A DNA stretch of 64,000 bases from CAYTGM01 sp964437365 (GCA_964437365.1 CAYTGM010000001.1:62001-126000), one strand, 5' to 3'. Counted from the first letter of the stretch, positions 36,390 through 45,572 are shown. Notes: generated from the sequence alone by a model not told the origin. Made by a program: numbers and translations.

Positions 36390-37592
36390 ATGAAGAAGTC
36401 CCTCAAGATTGTTTCAATCTGCTCTGCGCTCGGGCTTGGCGCGATCATGATGTCAGGTTGTACAACAGCACAGAAGGTCAGCGCCGGTGGCGGTCTCGCT
36501 GGTGGCGTTGCTGGTGCCGTTATTGGAAATAACTGGGTGCCTGCAGGTCCAACAACAGGTGCCGTCGTCGGAGGTTCCTCTGGTGCAGCCATTGGTGGTC
36601 TCGTCGGCGATGCCTACGATCAGGTCACGGAAGAAGATATGGCGCGTGAGCTTGAAAACCTGCGCGCATCATTGACAGAAAAGGAAGCGGAACTCGCAGG
36701 TCTGCGTGGAACTTCCCCTTCTCAGGATCAACTGGCCGAACTGGAAGCACTTCGCGGTCAGATCGGTGCGCTTGAAAACGAGCTGGCAGCCGCTCGTGCA
36801 GATAACCGTAACAATGATGAGCTTCAGATTCAGCTTAATCGCGCTGAAGATGAAAGAGATCAATTAGCCAAAGAGATCAACGATCTCATGAGGCAGAAGG
36901 ATATCCTCGAAACAGACAATCAGCGTCTCGTTGAAGAAGCTGAGCGTCTTCGTGGTCTAGTTCAGGGGAACGAGGACCTAGTGTCACAACTCAAGCAGGA
37001 GAAAACGAGTAAAGAGCAGGCTCTTGCTGAGTTAAAGAAAGCCCTTCAAGACCGTGAGATGAAACTCTCCGATCTCGAAGGAGAAGTTACAACCCTCAAA
37101 ACCTCACTGAACGGTAAGAAGGAAGCCATCGACGAGCTCCGAGGTGAGCTCGCCAACATGAACGTAGAACTTGAAGAAACGAACCGTGGTCTGACCATGA
37201 CCATTGTTAACTCTCTCCTGTATCGTCCTGGAAGTTCCGACCTGAGCGTTGGTGGCTCTGAGCTTCTTGGAAAAGTTGCCGGTATCTTGAATGAGAAGTT
37301 CCCTAATCGCGAGCTGCTCATTGAAGGACATACGGATAACCAGCCCATCATTCATTCTGGATGGCGCTCCAACTGGGAACTGGGAGCCGCAAGGTCTCTC
37401 ACCATTCTCCATGAGCTTGTTAATGCTCACGGAATGGATCCAGCAAATATTAGTGCGACAAGCTACGGCGAATTCCGCCCGGTCTCGTCCAATGCCACGG
37501 CAGAAGGACGTCGCGAAAACCGCCGGGCGGTTATCGTGATTCTCCCCGAAAAGCTGCCCGTACAGCGTGAATCCCTGGCAAGCGCCAACTGA
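36390..37592 (+). CDS. OmpA-family lipoprotein with glycine-zipper and coiled coil
   Basis: 400 residues from ATG 36390 (AAAAGGAG 8 bases upstream; a GTG seven codons earlier is less likely). Lipobox MMSGC; glycine zipper GGLAGGVAGAVIG (about 37-75), which may insert in or pack against membrane; a long heptad coiled coil (about 80-270, LRASLTEKEAELAGLR and similar); then a C-terminal OmpA/MotB peptidoglycan-binding domain with the motif IEGHTDNQPI and RAVIVILPE. It probably tethers the outer membrane to the cell wall. It has no close operon partner; an intrinsic terminator follows at 37690. Confidence 0.88.
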   Translation: MKKSLKIVSICSALGLGAIMMSGCTTAQKVSAGGGLAGGVAGAVIGNNWVPAGPTTGAVVGGSSGAAIGGLVGDAYDQVTEEDMARELENLRASLTEKEAELAGLRGTSPSQDQLAELEALRGQIGALENELAAARADNRNNDELQIQLNRAEDERDQLAKEINDLMRQKDILETDNQRLVEEAERLRGLVQGNEDLVSQLKQEKTSKEQALAELKKALQDREMKLSDLEGEVTTLKTSLNGKKEAIDELRGELANMNVELEETNRGLTMTIVNSLLYRPGSSDLSVGGSELLGKVAGILNEKFPNRELLIEGHTDNQPIIHSGWRSNWELGAARSLTILHELVNAHGMDPANISATSYGEFRPVSSNATAEGRRENRRAVIVILPEKLPVQRESLASAN

Positions 37593-37928
37593 CCAGGCAA
37601 ACAAATTTCCCGCAAGAGGGTCTGACCCCACGGGGTCACCCCTCTTTGCCCAAGTCTTCGGAACGGGATGTTTCCTACCGGAGCGGCAGCCGGGGTAACA
37701 GGTGGCAAGCCTTGTTCCCCGGTCTTTTTATTTCTAGAGTGATGTTCAAAAGTGATGATCAGATCGTTGGTGAGCAAGGGTGGTGGATCTGGATGAATGA
37801 AAGCGCAGGATGAGCGACGCTGTTTTGAGGCTTTCAGACATTCAACGATACTACTCGCAGCCAGTATATAAGAAGCAGGACTTTTGAAGAGCACTCTAAC
37901 CCTAATCTGTCCAGACGAATAACTATTC
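37593..37928 (+). other. Intergenic region with a nested hairpin
   Basis: Contains a long imperfect hairpin at about 37607-37650 (inner TGACCCC/GGGGTCA, outer AAGAGGG/CCCTCTT) without a T-run, and a second hairpin with T-run (see terminator at 37690). The rest, upstream of the 37929 start, has no recognisable feature. Confidence 0.45.
37690..37734 (+). terminator. Rho-independent terminator after the OmpA-family gene
   Basis: CCGGGG and AACA pair with TGTT and CCCCGG around an inner AGG/CCT stem and loop (37690-37722), followed by a run of five T residues (37725-37729). It lies about 100 bases past the stop at 37592. Confidence 0.75.
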
Positions 37929-38765
37929 ATGAAGCTCAATCCCCAAACCTTGATAGAGGTCTCCAGAACCATCAAACTCTTAGGAGTTCTTCTCCCACTG
38001 CTTTTCGCAACGGGATGCATGGCGCGCATCAAAACAGGCCAATTGATCGGTATGACATTCCGCGGTCAGGACGCTGTTCAGGAATCATGGTTCCAGCTGA
38101 AGGTGGATCGCGAACTTGCTGGGCCCGTCAACTATATACAATCAGAAGATGATACCTTTGAGCCCCATCCTGATGTTCAGTATGTTTCTCATCAGAATAA
38201 CGATGAGTATACGACAAAAGCCGTTGTCTTCGTTATACCTGAAACAACTTGGGAAACCGAGCATGTGGGGAAAGAAAGCGGGGAAGACGTTGATAAGATT
38301 CTCTTCACAGTTCGTGAACGATTCTATCGATACCTGTTAAGATCTTACCCGCATCCTACCCGAGCCCGATATGCATTTCGAAAGTCAGACGATATCATTG
38401 AAGACCACCGCGTCATTACGGTCACAAGTCATGTGACAGATATTAAAAAGGGGAATGGGTTTCTTCGCTACCTGATCGGTTTCGAATTAGGACAATCCTT
38501 CATTCAGATCGAGGGGGAGATCTATGACGGCCCTAATCGGGAGAAAAAGCTCGGTGAATATATTATCCGGCGAGGGAGTCCTGGATATGCTCAGAACGGG
38601 CTAAATCCGAACGTGGTCCATACCAGCTATACGCTGCGTTATGCTGCGGAAGAAGCGATCGCGGCATTCTGCGATGAGCTTCCGCGTCATATCGGCGGAG
38701 TTCAATACATTAAAAGCACCGGCAAGGGGAACAGTCAATCTTCTGAATTCGCCTTAATTCATTGA
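37929..38765 (+). CDS. Lipoprotein of unknown function
   Basis: 278 residues; hydrophobic segment LLGVLLPLLFATGC gives a lipobox at about Cys30. The mature region contains a charged beta-rich pattern (FGRDNQ-poor, with YKSD-type turns) such as VTSHVTDIKKGNGFLRYLIGFELG and ends with a helical segment (RYAAEEAIAAFCDEL). No family recognised. The gene ends 12 bases inside the 3' end of the next, convergent gene. Confidence 0.7.
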   Translation: MKLNPQTLIEVSRTIKLLGVLLPLLFATGCMARIKTGQLIGMTFRGQDAVQESWFQLKVDRELAGPVNYIQSEDDTFEPHPDVQYVSHQNNDEYTTKAVVFVIPETTWETEHVGKESGEDVDKILFTVRERFYRYLLRSYPHPTRARYAFRKSDDIIEDHRVITVTSHVTDIKKGNGFLRYLIGFELGQSFIQIEGEIYDGPNREKKLGEYIIRRGSPGYAQNGLNPNVVHTSYTLRYAAEEAIAAFCDELPRHIGGVQYIKSTGKGNSQSSEFALIH

Positions 38766-40160
38766 GGCGTCTGGCGGTTCCAGATAGACATCCTTCTTCT
38801 TCTCTTCCTTCAGCTGTAATTGAGGAATCGGGAAGATAGGCTCGGGTCGGCGCAGCTTCGCGTGCCACTCTGCAGAATGGGCCAGTAGAATCAGCCTTGC
38901 AAGATCAAGTCTTGATCTTCGGGTCGTGTGTATACGGAGAGCCAGTTGAAGCGCCAGACGGGGCGTTTCTTCTTCCTGGATCTCCGGCGGTTCGCTTCCG
39001 AACACATCCATCTGCAGTCCGGGTCTCTCACCCCGCTCACGGGAAACAGCCTGCTCTCGCGCGAGGCGACGCAGATCCTCTGTGATGACATCAAACTGCT
39101 TGAGAACAAAACCGAATCCCTGTGCGTCCAGATTGATGTCGATCGGTTGAGAAAGCCATTCGGACGGATCTTCGGCGCGACGTTCCTCGACAGATATCAA
39201 AGACTGACGCCAACTTACCAGGCGAAGTTCTTCATCGGCGAATGCTTCACCGAAAACTTGCGCCGAAAACTTCGAGCTGGAAAGGTGGGCATAGCTCTTC
39301 AGGCACTCTTCGAGCTGCCCTGATTTGTTAGCCAGATCCACAATGACGGAAATAGACTTAAGGGATGAACCCTGGAGTAAATTCCAGTTATCGGAAAGAG
39401 GCTTGAACAGGGATGTTATATATCGAGCAGGAGAAGGAGGTGTCTTCGCCAGCGCGTAGTCCGAGTAGGGAACTTTCCTCGGAGAGGTCAGACGGAGAAT
39501 CTCTGCAAGTCGGCTCAGGTGAAGCCAGAAGAAAAACTGCTTCATCGTTTCAAAGTTACTTCCCATTTGAGCGCCAAGTCGATTGGTCCAGTGCTTGGTC
39601 CAGTCTTCCAACTCTTTTGCTCGCTGCGAAAGACTCTTTCGAGGAAAGCCTGCGAGGGAGCCTCTCGAGAGAGCTGTTGTACTGAGCAACGGATACACAC
39701 GCCCGGTCAGCTCCTCTTCTCCCTTTGCATCAATCAGGATATCTTCCTGCGCCATATCGATAATCTGAACATGTTCTTCCGTGTCTATAAGGACCACATG
39801 ACGGGTCACGAGGTTCGCTTCCTTCATGGCAGCACGAATCTGACAGTGAAGGAGACTGAAATCCTCGTAGCGTTCGAAAGTCTCACGAAGGCTGCCCATC
39901 GGCCCATCAAGCCAGATGAGAAGCAATGTCTGTCCGTCAGGAGTGGGCGCTGCCTGCCAGGAAGCCTTTGGTTTCTTCTTCGTTCCCAGGGGCAAAGGCA
40001 GTGGGTCTTCAAGCGCTGTCAGAGACCATCCAAGATGGTGCAGCGTTTGAAGGAAATTCTTCTGATCCTGATTCTGTTCTGTCTGCCTGCCGGGCAATTG
40101 AGACTTCCTCGCGAAGGGACTGGTCCTGCTTGAGAGAGTTGTGCCTACGACTGACGGCAT
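38754..40160 (-). CDS. Protein of unknown function
   Basis: 468 residues, cytoplasmic by composition (no signal or membrane segment). A Pro/Gln-rich start (to about 35) is followed by a region with FLQTLHHLGWSLTALEDPL and LLLIWLDGPMG, and a helical C-terminal half with Arg-rich patches (PRLALQLALRIHTTRRSRLDL). No enzyme motif is visible. It shares strand with the GT2 gene upstream (30-base gap), so they may be co-transcribed. Confidence 0.65.
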   Translation of the reverse strand: MPSVVGTTLSSRTSPFARKSQLPGRQTEQNQDQKNFLQTLHHLGWSLTALEDPLPLPLGTKKKPKASWQAAPTPDGQTLLLIWLDGPMGSLRETFERYEDFSLLHCQIRAAMKEANLVTRHVVLIDTEEHVQIIDMAQEDILIDAKGEEELTGRVYPLLSTTALSRGSLAGFPRKSLSQRAKELEDWTKHWTNRLGAQMGSNFETMKQFFFWLHLSRLAEILRLTSPRKVPYSDYALAKTPPSPARYITSLFKPLSDNWNLLQGSSLKSISVIVDLANKSGQLEECLKSYAHLSSSKFSAQVFGEAFADEELRLVSWRQSLISVEERRAEDPSEWLSQPIDINLDAQGFGFVLKQFDVITEDLRRLAREQAVSRERGERPGLQMDVFGSEPPEIQEEETPRLALQLALRIHTTRRSRLDLARLILLAHSAEWHAKLRRPEPIFPIPQLQLKEEKKKDVYLEPPDASMN

Positions 40161-40190
40161 GTCAGGTCGAGGTAAAACTCCAACTCATGA

Positions 40191-40889
40191 TTACATAAGT
40201 TTAAAGCGACAGCGAAGAAGTGTCCACACAGCTTCAAAGAAGTCCTTCAGACCGATCTTTTTTCCTTCTTCAAAGGTGCGAGCAAAGAAGGTCACGGGGA
40301 CCTCATGGATACGTTCTCCGCGAAGAAGAATCTTGGCTGTGACCTCCGGGCAGAACTCAAAGCGCTTGCATTTCAGCGGAATTTGTTTCAGCAGCTTCGC
40401 CTCGAAAGCCTTATAAGCGGTCGCCTCATCGGTGATGACCTGAAAGAACATGAGAATGACCATCAGCGCTAAAAGCCGGTTCGCCACATAATTGGGCAGC
40501 CGCATCCCGGTAGGTGTTCGACCAAGGAATCGTGATCCATAAGACACCTTACAGCGGTGATCGATGATCGGCTGGATGATATCGGGGATTTCCGCAGGAT
40601 CGTATTCCATGTCGGCGTCCTGAACCACGATAATATCCCCGGTTGCTTGCTTGAAACCTGTTCGTAGAGCAGCCCCTTTGCCGATATTCCGCTTATGATA
40701 GAGAACCTTGGTGTCGGGCTGGTTCTCCTGGTTTTCTTTCAACCACTCTCTTGTTCCATCTTTCGAGAAGTCATCCACCAGGATCAGTTCCACGTCCAGT
40801 TGGTAATCCACGGCTCGAACACGATCGAGCACCACGGGAAGGAGTTCTATTTCATTGTAAATGGGGATGACGATAGAGAGCTTTTTCAA
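40191..40889 (-). CDS. Glycosyltransferase family 2, DPM1-like
   Basis: 232 residues of the GT-A fold: SIVIPIYNEIELL, LVDDFSKDGT, a nucleotide-sugar DxD-type DADMEYD, and GSRFLGRTPTGMR. The pattern fits polyprenyl-phosphate glucose- or mannose-transferring enzymes, which make lipid-linked sugars for later transfer. A second relative lies at 49069-49758. No transmembrane segment is fused, unlike longer GtrB types. It is followed by the unknown gene at 38754. Confidence 0.9.
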   Translation of the reverse strand: MKKLSIVIPIYNEIELLPVVLDRVRAVDYQLDVELILVDDFSKDGTREWLKENQENQPDTKVLYHKRNIGKGAALRTGFKQATGDIIVVQDADMEYDPAEIPDIIQPIIDHRCKVSYGSRFLGRTPTGMRLPNYVANRLLALMVILMFFQVITDEATAYKAFEAKLLKQIPLKCKRFEFCPEVTAKILLRGERIHEVPVTFFARTFEEGKKIGLKDFFEAVWTLLRCRFKLM

Positions 40890-41115
40890 AATTCATTATC
40901 CTTTTGGGGCCTGCGATCTGACCGAACCCATCAAAGAAGAGGACGACGACCGCGCCAAGGGGAAAAACAAGTGAGCGCAGGGTGAGGCTTATCAAAGAGT
41001 CTCAGAGGCACTGAGGTGAGCACTTTGTTCGTTAACAAGGAATGTGCATTTCGGGGAAAAGTCACTTTGCCAATATCGATGAGTACAGGAAGGCTAGTGT
41101 TGGGGTTTAGCATCC

Positions 41116-41314
41116 CGCGGAGGCGCAAAGACGCAGAGAAGAGCGTATATATTGATATCTTCTTTATGAATCATAAATGCACGAGACTACAGGTTTTTTC
41201 AATGCTTCAGAAACTTCACTGATGGTTGTTTTATTGCTCTCAGGTTTTGTTGGTGAAAGACTCTGCATGCGAATTTGACGGTATCTCCATTCTCTGCGCC
41301 TTGGCGCATCCGAG
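41116..41314. mobile_element. Decayed inverted-repeat cassette
   Basis: CGCGGAGGCGCAAAGACGC (start of the left end) pairs with CTCTGCGCCTTGGCGC (start of the right end). Both have the same build of short GAG/CGC near-repeats as the island at 25.9 kb, but with CGC in place of CAC. The 150-base interior has no frame; the gene, if there was one, is gone. Confidence 0.5.
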
Positions 41315-41385
41315 CGAGGTCTCAAGTTCGCGTACCAGATCTCTAGTTCCAAATAGACGCTAGATCTACATCTCTTTGATCAAAA

Positions 41386-41410
41386 CTCCGTGGCTCCATG
41401 TCTCAGTGGT
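41386..41410 (-). repeat. Solitary left terminal repeat of the GxxExxY cassette
   Basis: CTCCGTGGCTCCATGTCTC then AGTGGT is the reverse complement of the left repeat of unit 1 at 26452, matching at 24 of 25 positions. No cassette body follows. Confidence 0.6.
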
Positions 41411-41516
41411 TTTCCATCGTTTAACTTCTCTCATGCGAGGCAACGCCTCTTAGGAAGTCACTTTCGCGTAACCGTGTACAGAATGTTCTCGTCAGGCTGA
41501 ATAAGGCTTCAACCTG

Positions 41517-41750
41517 CCTGGGTTCGAACCAGTATCGATGCATGTTCGATGCATGATGGAACCACTGGAATGGTTCCAAGGTGCTACGAAGGAGGTTGCA
41601 TGGTTGCTCGATGGCGGGAGTAAGCGCAGGATTTTGGTGTGGGTGTCTTGTCGAACCCCTGCCGGGGTTCCCGGGTTTTGTTCAATCTGACCCACAGTAG
41701 AACCTTATCGGTCCAACTGTGGGCTATGTCCTCCAACCGCTGCCGCGGTA
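41517..41750 (-). repeat. Two-hairpin element, copy B (234 bp, inverted relative to A)
   Basis: Same length as copy A with no gaps, about 89% identical by hand count. Hairpin 1 at 41691-41723: in its element orientation GGACC pairs with GGTTC, giving a G.U wobble that would fit only RNA in this sense. Hairpin 2 at 41653-41670. The last 46 bases of the gene at 41705-42259 lie within the element. Confidence 0.85.
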
Positions 41751-42259
41751 TGAATGGTGGGAATATTGCATTGGTCACCCAATGTGGTTTCCTTTTTCCT
41801 GATTTTTCTTAGGAATCGATATGGATCTTCTTCTTGGCTGAACTCGAGTGACTCTTTGATCCATCGACGCAAATCTGACAGGTAATCTATACGTTCTTGT
41901 CCCTTCAGATCGAAGTCGATTCTATCTTTCGCTCTTAATCGACCCGGGCTGAGGTCGAATCCTTCTGTCAACCAGTTGAGAAATTCACAGGCGAAGTCAT
42001 CAGGAACATTCGTAGCAGAGGCGAATGATCGAAATGCCTTTCCATGATCGTCTGATCTCCTTTTTAGCGTCTCTTCGATCGATCCGATATAGTGCGGATC
42101 CCGAAACGCGAAGTGATAGACAAGAAAGGAAATGCCGATTCCCATTGATAGGTATGGTGCCCAGGTGAGTTCTCCAAAGAGGATGCATGGAATAAGAAGT
42201 AGACCTGACACAACGATCAGCTGTCTGGTAATCTCAATAATGTAACTTCTGATGATCAC
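41705..42259 (-). CDS. Membrane protein whose C-terminus is encoded in repeat copy B
   Basis: 184 residues. Two adjacent transmembrane helices (IVVSGLLLIPCILF and YLSMGIGISFLVYHFAF), then a cytoplasmic helical domain (LSDLRRWIKESLEFSQEEDP). The final about 15 residues (AAAVGGHSPQLDR) are read from the inserted element, so the original C-terminus was probably lost. Its ATG overlaps the stop of the small membrane gene upstream (ATGA 42256-42259). Family not recognised. Confidence 0.7.
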   Translation of the reverse strand: MIIRSYIIEITRQLIVVSGLLLIPCILFGELTWAPYLSMGIGISFLVYHFAFRDPHYIGSIEETLKRRSDDHGKAFRSFASATNVPDDFACEFLNWLTEGFDLSPGRLRAKDRIDFDLKGQERIDYLSDLRRWIKESLEFSQEEDPYRFLRKIRKKETTLGDQCNIPTIHTAAAVGGHSPQLDR

Positions 42260-42495
42260 AACTTTTCTTGCCAGTCCTTGCCATATAGTTTAGCCATCTG
42301 ATAATGATAGAGGTAGCATGCGGTCCCTATGAGCAACATCGCCATTCCCACCCCATGAAGTCTCCAAGGCCAGATAAACGAGCAGATAAATAATAAACTT
42401 CCGAAGATCATCAAGACTACAAATGGATATTTGTGAATTGATTTCGCTCGATTCTTGGAAGACACATTTTGTTTCCAGGTTTCAGGTTGTGACAA
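42256..42495 (-). CDS. Small membrane protein
   Basis: 79 residues, two transmembrane helices (FVVLMIFGSLLFICSFI and VGMAMLLIGTACYLYHY) with a short polar N-terminus. It is translationally coupled to the downstream membrane gene by the ATGA overlap. Family not recognised. Confidence 0.6.
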   Translation of the reverse strand: MSQPETWKQNVSSKNRAKSIHKYPFVVLMIFGSLLFICSFIWPWRLHGVGMAMLLIGTACYLYHYQMAKLYGKDWQEKL

Positions 42496-42577
42496 ATTTC
42501 AAAGGGTTACAATTAGACTTGCGCAAATATCCTGATCGTGTCTGATTATCGTTAAGATAAACACTCCAGGGTTGTCG

Positions 42578-43198
42578 ATGCGAAAGCGTATGATTACAAA
42601 TACTCTCATGCTCCTGTTCCTTGGGAGTTTAGCCACATCCGGGTGGTCGCAGGTCGGGCTGCCCCCTTTCTACGGTGATTTGAATGAGGACGATCTCTTC
42701 GATGCCGCGGATGTTCAGGCGCTTGAGAACCTGCTTGATCAGACAGAGGAATTAAATGCTCGGGAAACTCTTCTGGGCGATGCGAACAATGATTCGGAGG
42801 TCAACGCAGCCGATCTCCTCTATGTCATTGATATTGTCGAAGGTCGAGAATCGCCTATTTCGATTATTTCCAGCAGCCAGACCGTTGTCGTAAGCTATTG
42901 GAGGCAGGAGCTCTATACAGAAGAGAATGTGGGTGAACAGAATACATCCACTGACTTCGTCAGTTATTTTCGGGCATATACTGAGGACGATTTCCAGCCA
43001 AATACCACATTGCTCTCCGCGTCTCCTTCGTACTTTAGAGAATTTGACGAGCAGGAGTTCGAAGCGAATGAGGCCCTGGCGTATCCTTCTCCTTCTTATT
43101 TCCGAGATTTTACCGCAGAGGCGGTTGAATCGTTCGTTATAGAGAATAGCACCAATGTATTGACCAATCCCAGTTTTGATAGACAAGTAACCGAATAG
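42578..43198 (+). CDS. Secreted dockerin-domain protein
   Basis: About 206 residues from ATG 42578 (a TTG start two codons earlier is possible). After a signal peptide ending in GWSQ come two dockerin-type calcium loops: GDLNEDDLFDAADVQALENL and GDANNDSEVNAADLLYVIDI. Classic dockerin spacing, with Asp/Asn at the metal positions. The rest contains three degenerate repeats with (S/P)SYFRxF. No cohesin is visible in the window. Such bacterial dockerins outside cellulosomes are thought to mediate surface assembly. First of three closely spaced secreted genes. Confidence 0.8.
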   Translation: MRKRMITNTLMLLFLGSLATSGWSQVGLPPFYGDLNEDDLFDAADVQALENLLDQTEELNARETLLGDANNDSEVNAADLLYVIDIVEGRESPISIISSSQTVVVSYWRQELYTEENVGEQNTSTDFVSYFRAYTEDDFQPNTTLLSASPSYFREFDEQEFEANEALAYPSPSYFRDFTAEAVESFVIENSTNVLTNPSFDRQVTE

Positions 43199-43212
43199 AA
43201 AGGTCTATATTC

Positions 43213-44478
43213 ATGAGATTACTCCCCCTTACCTTGATGGCCTGCTCGTTGGCATTTCCGATAGTTGCATCTGCTCAATTCGATAGCGGAAGCGATGAGG
43301 CAGACGGCGCTTTAAATATTACTGAAAATACGGATCTTCAGATTCAGGAAGATGGTGTGCATAATTACACGACTATTAATATAGACAATGGCGTGACGTT
43401 GACTCTCCTTCCAAATACAACCAATACGCCGGTCATTTTTCTGGCCAGTGGGGCGGTCACGATCAGCGGAACAATTGATATCAGCGGGGAAAACGGATTG
43501 CAAGGCAGCGCGACGAATGCTGGGGCAACTGGCTCTGAAGCCTTGGGTACAGCAGGGGGATTTGCCGGAGGACGAGGTGGAATTGCCCAGGCTAAAGGGG
43601 GAACCAACAGAGGGACCTCCGGTGCAGGTCCCGGCGGAGGAGCCGCACCGGCAGATAATTTCAATGCTTCGAATGCACAAGGCAAAGGCGGCAATGGCGG
43701 CAGTCATTTTACCCAGGGGGCAATAGGCTTTGAAAACGGAAGCCCTGCTGCACCTACCTATGGCGACTCAAGATTAATAACTCTTACAGCCGGTTCTGGA
43801 GGCAGCGGCGGTAACATGAGAAGTAATATTAACGATACGAGAGACGGGCCAGGAGGCGGCGCTGGTGGCGGCGCAATCTGTATTGCAAGTTCAACCACGA
43901 TCAGCGTTTCAGGTGAAATTGATGCTGATGGAGGAAACGGAGGTGGTGGTGACTTTGCCACCATCAATGGGGCAGGAGGAGGCGCCGGTGGAGCCATTCG
44001 CCTCATGGCCAACACGGTTTCAGGCTCAGGAAGTCTCTTCGCCCGAGGTGGGACTGGCTCGGGCGCTGGAGGCGATGGGCTTATCCGCATCGAAGCTTTC
44101 GATGCTTCAGGTTCAATCATTCCTAACTCTGACCCATCGCCGGCGGTTTCTGTTCCCACTATTGTCAGTCTTCCTCCAGGGCTATTACCGACGATTACCA
44201 TTACGAGCATCGGCGGGGAAGCGGTGCCTGGAAATGCAAGTGGAAGTCTGACGATGCCCGATGTCGTCATTCCGGACACTGTTAACGATCCAGTAGAAAT
44301 TCAGATTTCAACAACCAATGTTCCTGATGGAGCTGTTATCAAGTTACGTATTGTCCAGGATAATGGAGACACGATCTTCGTGGATTCCACTGCGGTCTCT
44401 TCAAACAGCGCAACGGCTTCAACTCCCATCAACTCTGGAATTGGTGCGATCTACGCCCGAGCAGACTTTAATCCGTGA
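43213..44478 (+). CDS. Secreted glycine-rich protein
   Basis: 421 residues. Signal peptide ending in VASAQ, then about 250 residues with dense Gly (GGGAAPADN, GGNGGGGDF, GGAGGGAGGAI) separated by short beta-strand-like hydrophobic segments (VTISGTIDIS, TTISVSGEID). This is typical of right-handed beta-helical or Gly-rich adhesin folds. A less repetitive domain follows (about 320-421). No enzyme motif. It follows the dockerin gene by 14 bases and precedes the next secreted gene by 99, so they likely share transcription. Confidence 0.78.
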   Translation: MRLLPLTLMACSLAFPIVASAQFDSGSDEADGALNITENTDLQIQEDGVHNYTTINIDNGVTLTLLPNTTNTPVIFLASGAVTISGTIDISGENGLQGSATNAGATGSEALGTAGGFAGGRGGIAQAKGGTNRGTSGAGPGGGAAPADNFNASNAQGKGGNGGSHFTQGAIGFENGSPAAPTYGDSRLITLTAGSGGSGGNMRSNINDTRDGPGGGAGGGAICIASSTTISVSGEIDADGGNGGGGDFATINGAGGGAGGAIRLMANTVSGSGSLFARGGTGSGAGGDGLIRIEAFDASGSIIPNSDPSPAVSVPTIVSLPPGLLPTITITSIGGEAVPGNASGSLTMPDVVIPDTVNDPVEIQISTTNVPDGAVIKLRIVQDNGDTIFVDSTAVSSNSATASTPINSGIGAIYARADFNP

Positions 44479-44577
44479 AACGGATAATTCATCAATTGAG
44501 GATGATCTGGTCTTGACGTAACCCGTGACAGCATAGAGACCAAGTGTACCTATGATACAAAGGAAAAGCCTGAATCC

Positions 44578-45168
44578 ATGAACTCCACTGCTCTGCGTCA
44601 TCTATTATCTGTTTCACTTATTAGTTTAACGGCTATTGGAACCGCCCAGCTGACGATTAGCGGTAGTACCTTCGAGCCCGGTGGAACCAGCTCAAGCGGT
44701 GGGATAACCATCACAAGTATCGTAGGGCAGCCTGAAGCAGGCTATTCTAACAATGGCTCAACTGATCTTTATGGTGGTTTTCTTTCCCCACAGCAAAACC
44801 CGATTCTTTCTGTGGATCTTGTTTCTTTTTTCGTGAATATTTCTTCAGATGGTGCTCAGCCACTCCTAAGCTGGGAGACGGCCAATGAAATTGATAATAT
44901 CGGGTTTAACATTTACCGAGGAGAAAAACTCGGTGATAAATGGTATCGTGGTGGTTTGATCACCGAATCCATGGTTCCGGCTCTCGCAGATACTTTCGGA
45001 GGGGCTACTTACACTTTTTCAGATCCAGAGCCCTATTATTACGGTTCGGGTGAACGCGCCTATTACCTGGAAGATATTGATATATACGGTAAGAAAACGA
45101 CGCACGGTCCTCTTGTGCTTAACAAGAAGGGTGGGCAAACTTCCGTTCAGGACTGGCACCTGTTCTGA
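44578..45168 (+). CDS. Secreted protein with a C-terminal module of the SWxTxxE type
   Basis: 196 residues. Signal peptide ending in GTAQ; N-terminal part with GGITITSIVGQPEAG (a repeat seen in secreted proteins ending GGFLSP); C-terminal domain LLSWETANEIDNIGFNIYRG ending YYLEDIDIYGKKTTHGP. The SWxTxxExxNxGFxIYR pattern resembles fibronectin-III-like modules near the C-terminus of exported proteins in several Gram-negative phyla, including some type IX secretion cargo. No T9SS genes are seen here. Function unknown. Confidence 0.72.
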   Translation: MNSTALRHLLSVSLISLTAIGTAQLTISGSTFEPGGTSSSGGITITSIVGQPEAGYSNNGSTDLYGGFLSPQQNPILSVDLVSFFVNISSDGAQPLLSWETANEIDNIGFNIYRGEKLGDKWYRGGLITESMVPALADTFGGATYTFSDPEPYYYGSGERAYYLEDIDIYGKKTTHGPLVLNKKGGQTSVQDWHLF

Positions 45169-45243
45169 ATCATTCGTGTAAATAGATATACCTGAAAGCA
45201 TCGCGGGTTTCGTCATCTTCAAGGGGTCTGTATTGGGAGTGTG

Positions 45244-45477
45244 ATGAAGGATTACTGGCTCAAAAAAGTTGCCATCATTCTGACCTGCTTTCCCGGAAGC
45301 CTTCTCTTAATCGCGGTCTTGAATTATTTGATCATGGGGTTTGTGGAGAGTTCGCGTTCTGTGCCAGGCGATCCGAACATCGGGGCAGGGTTACTCGTGA
45401 TCACCGCTCTGATCAATATCCCAACGCTAATTATGTGGCTGCTCTACCTTTTGAGTACTTTACGGTCAAACTCTTGA
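45244..45477 (+). CDS. Small membrane protein of unknown function
   Basis: 77 residues; two or three hydrophobic helices (IILTCFPGSLLLIAVLNYLI and LLVITALINIPTLIMWLLYL). ATG 45244 has GGGAG 5 bases upstream; the GTG one codon earlier is possible. No family recognised. It sits between the secreted-protein genes and pilT. Confidence 0.55.
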   Translation: MKDYWLKKVAIILTCFPGSLLLIAVLNYLIMGFVESSRSVPGDPNIGAGLLVITALINIPTLIMWLLYLLSTLRSNS

Positions 45478-45572
45478 GGCTGACATTGACATGCGTTTAA
45501 GGAATGGGGATCTTTGATCGGCAAACTCAGCCATTCGGCGATGAAATAGATAATAAGGAAGGATCCTATCAG

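Larger units (their letters stand above)
40890..41516. other. Intergenic region with relics of the GxxExxY-type repeats
   Basis: No intact gene. It contains a pair of inverted repeats (41116-41138 and 41292-41314) and an isolated repeat at 41386-41410, described separately. Between the inverted pair lie about 150 bases without a clear frame; the rest shows no structure I can defend. Confidence 0.5.

Noticed and set aside
43758..44279. Pro-rich minus-strand frame of 173 codons
   Set aside because: Antisense of the glycine-rich protein; composition follows from GGC/GCC repeats.
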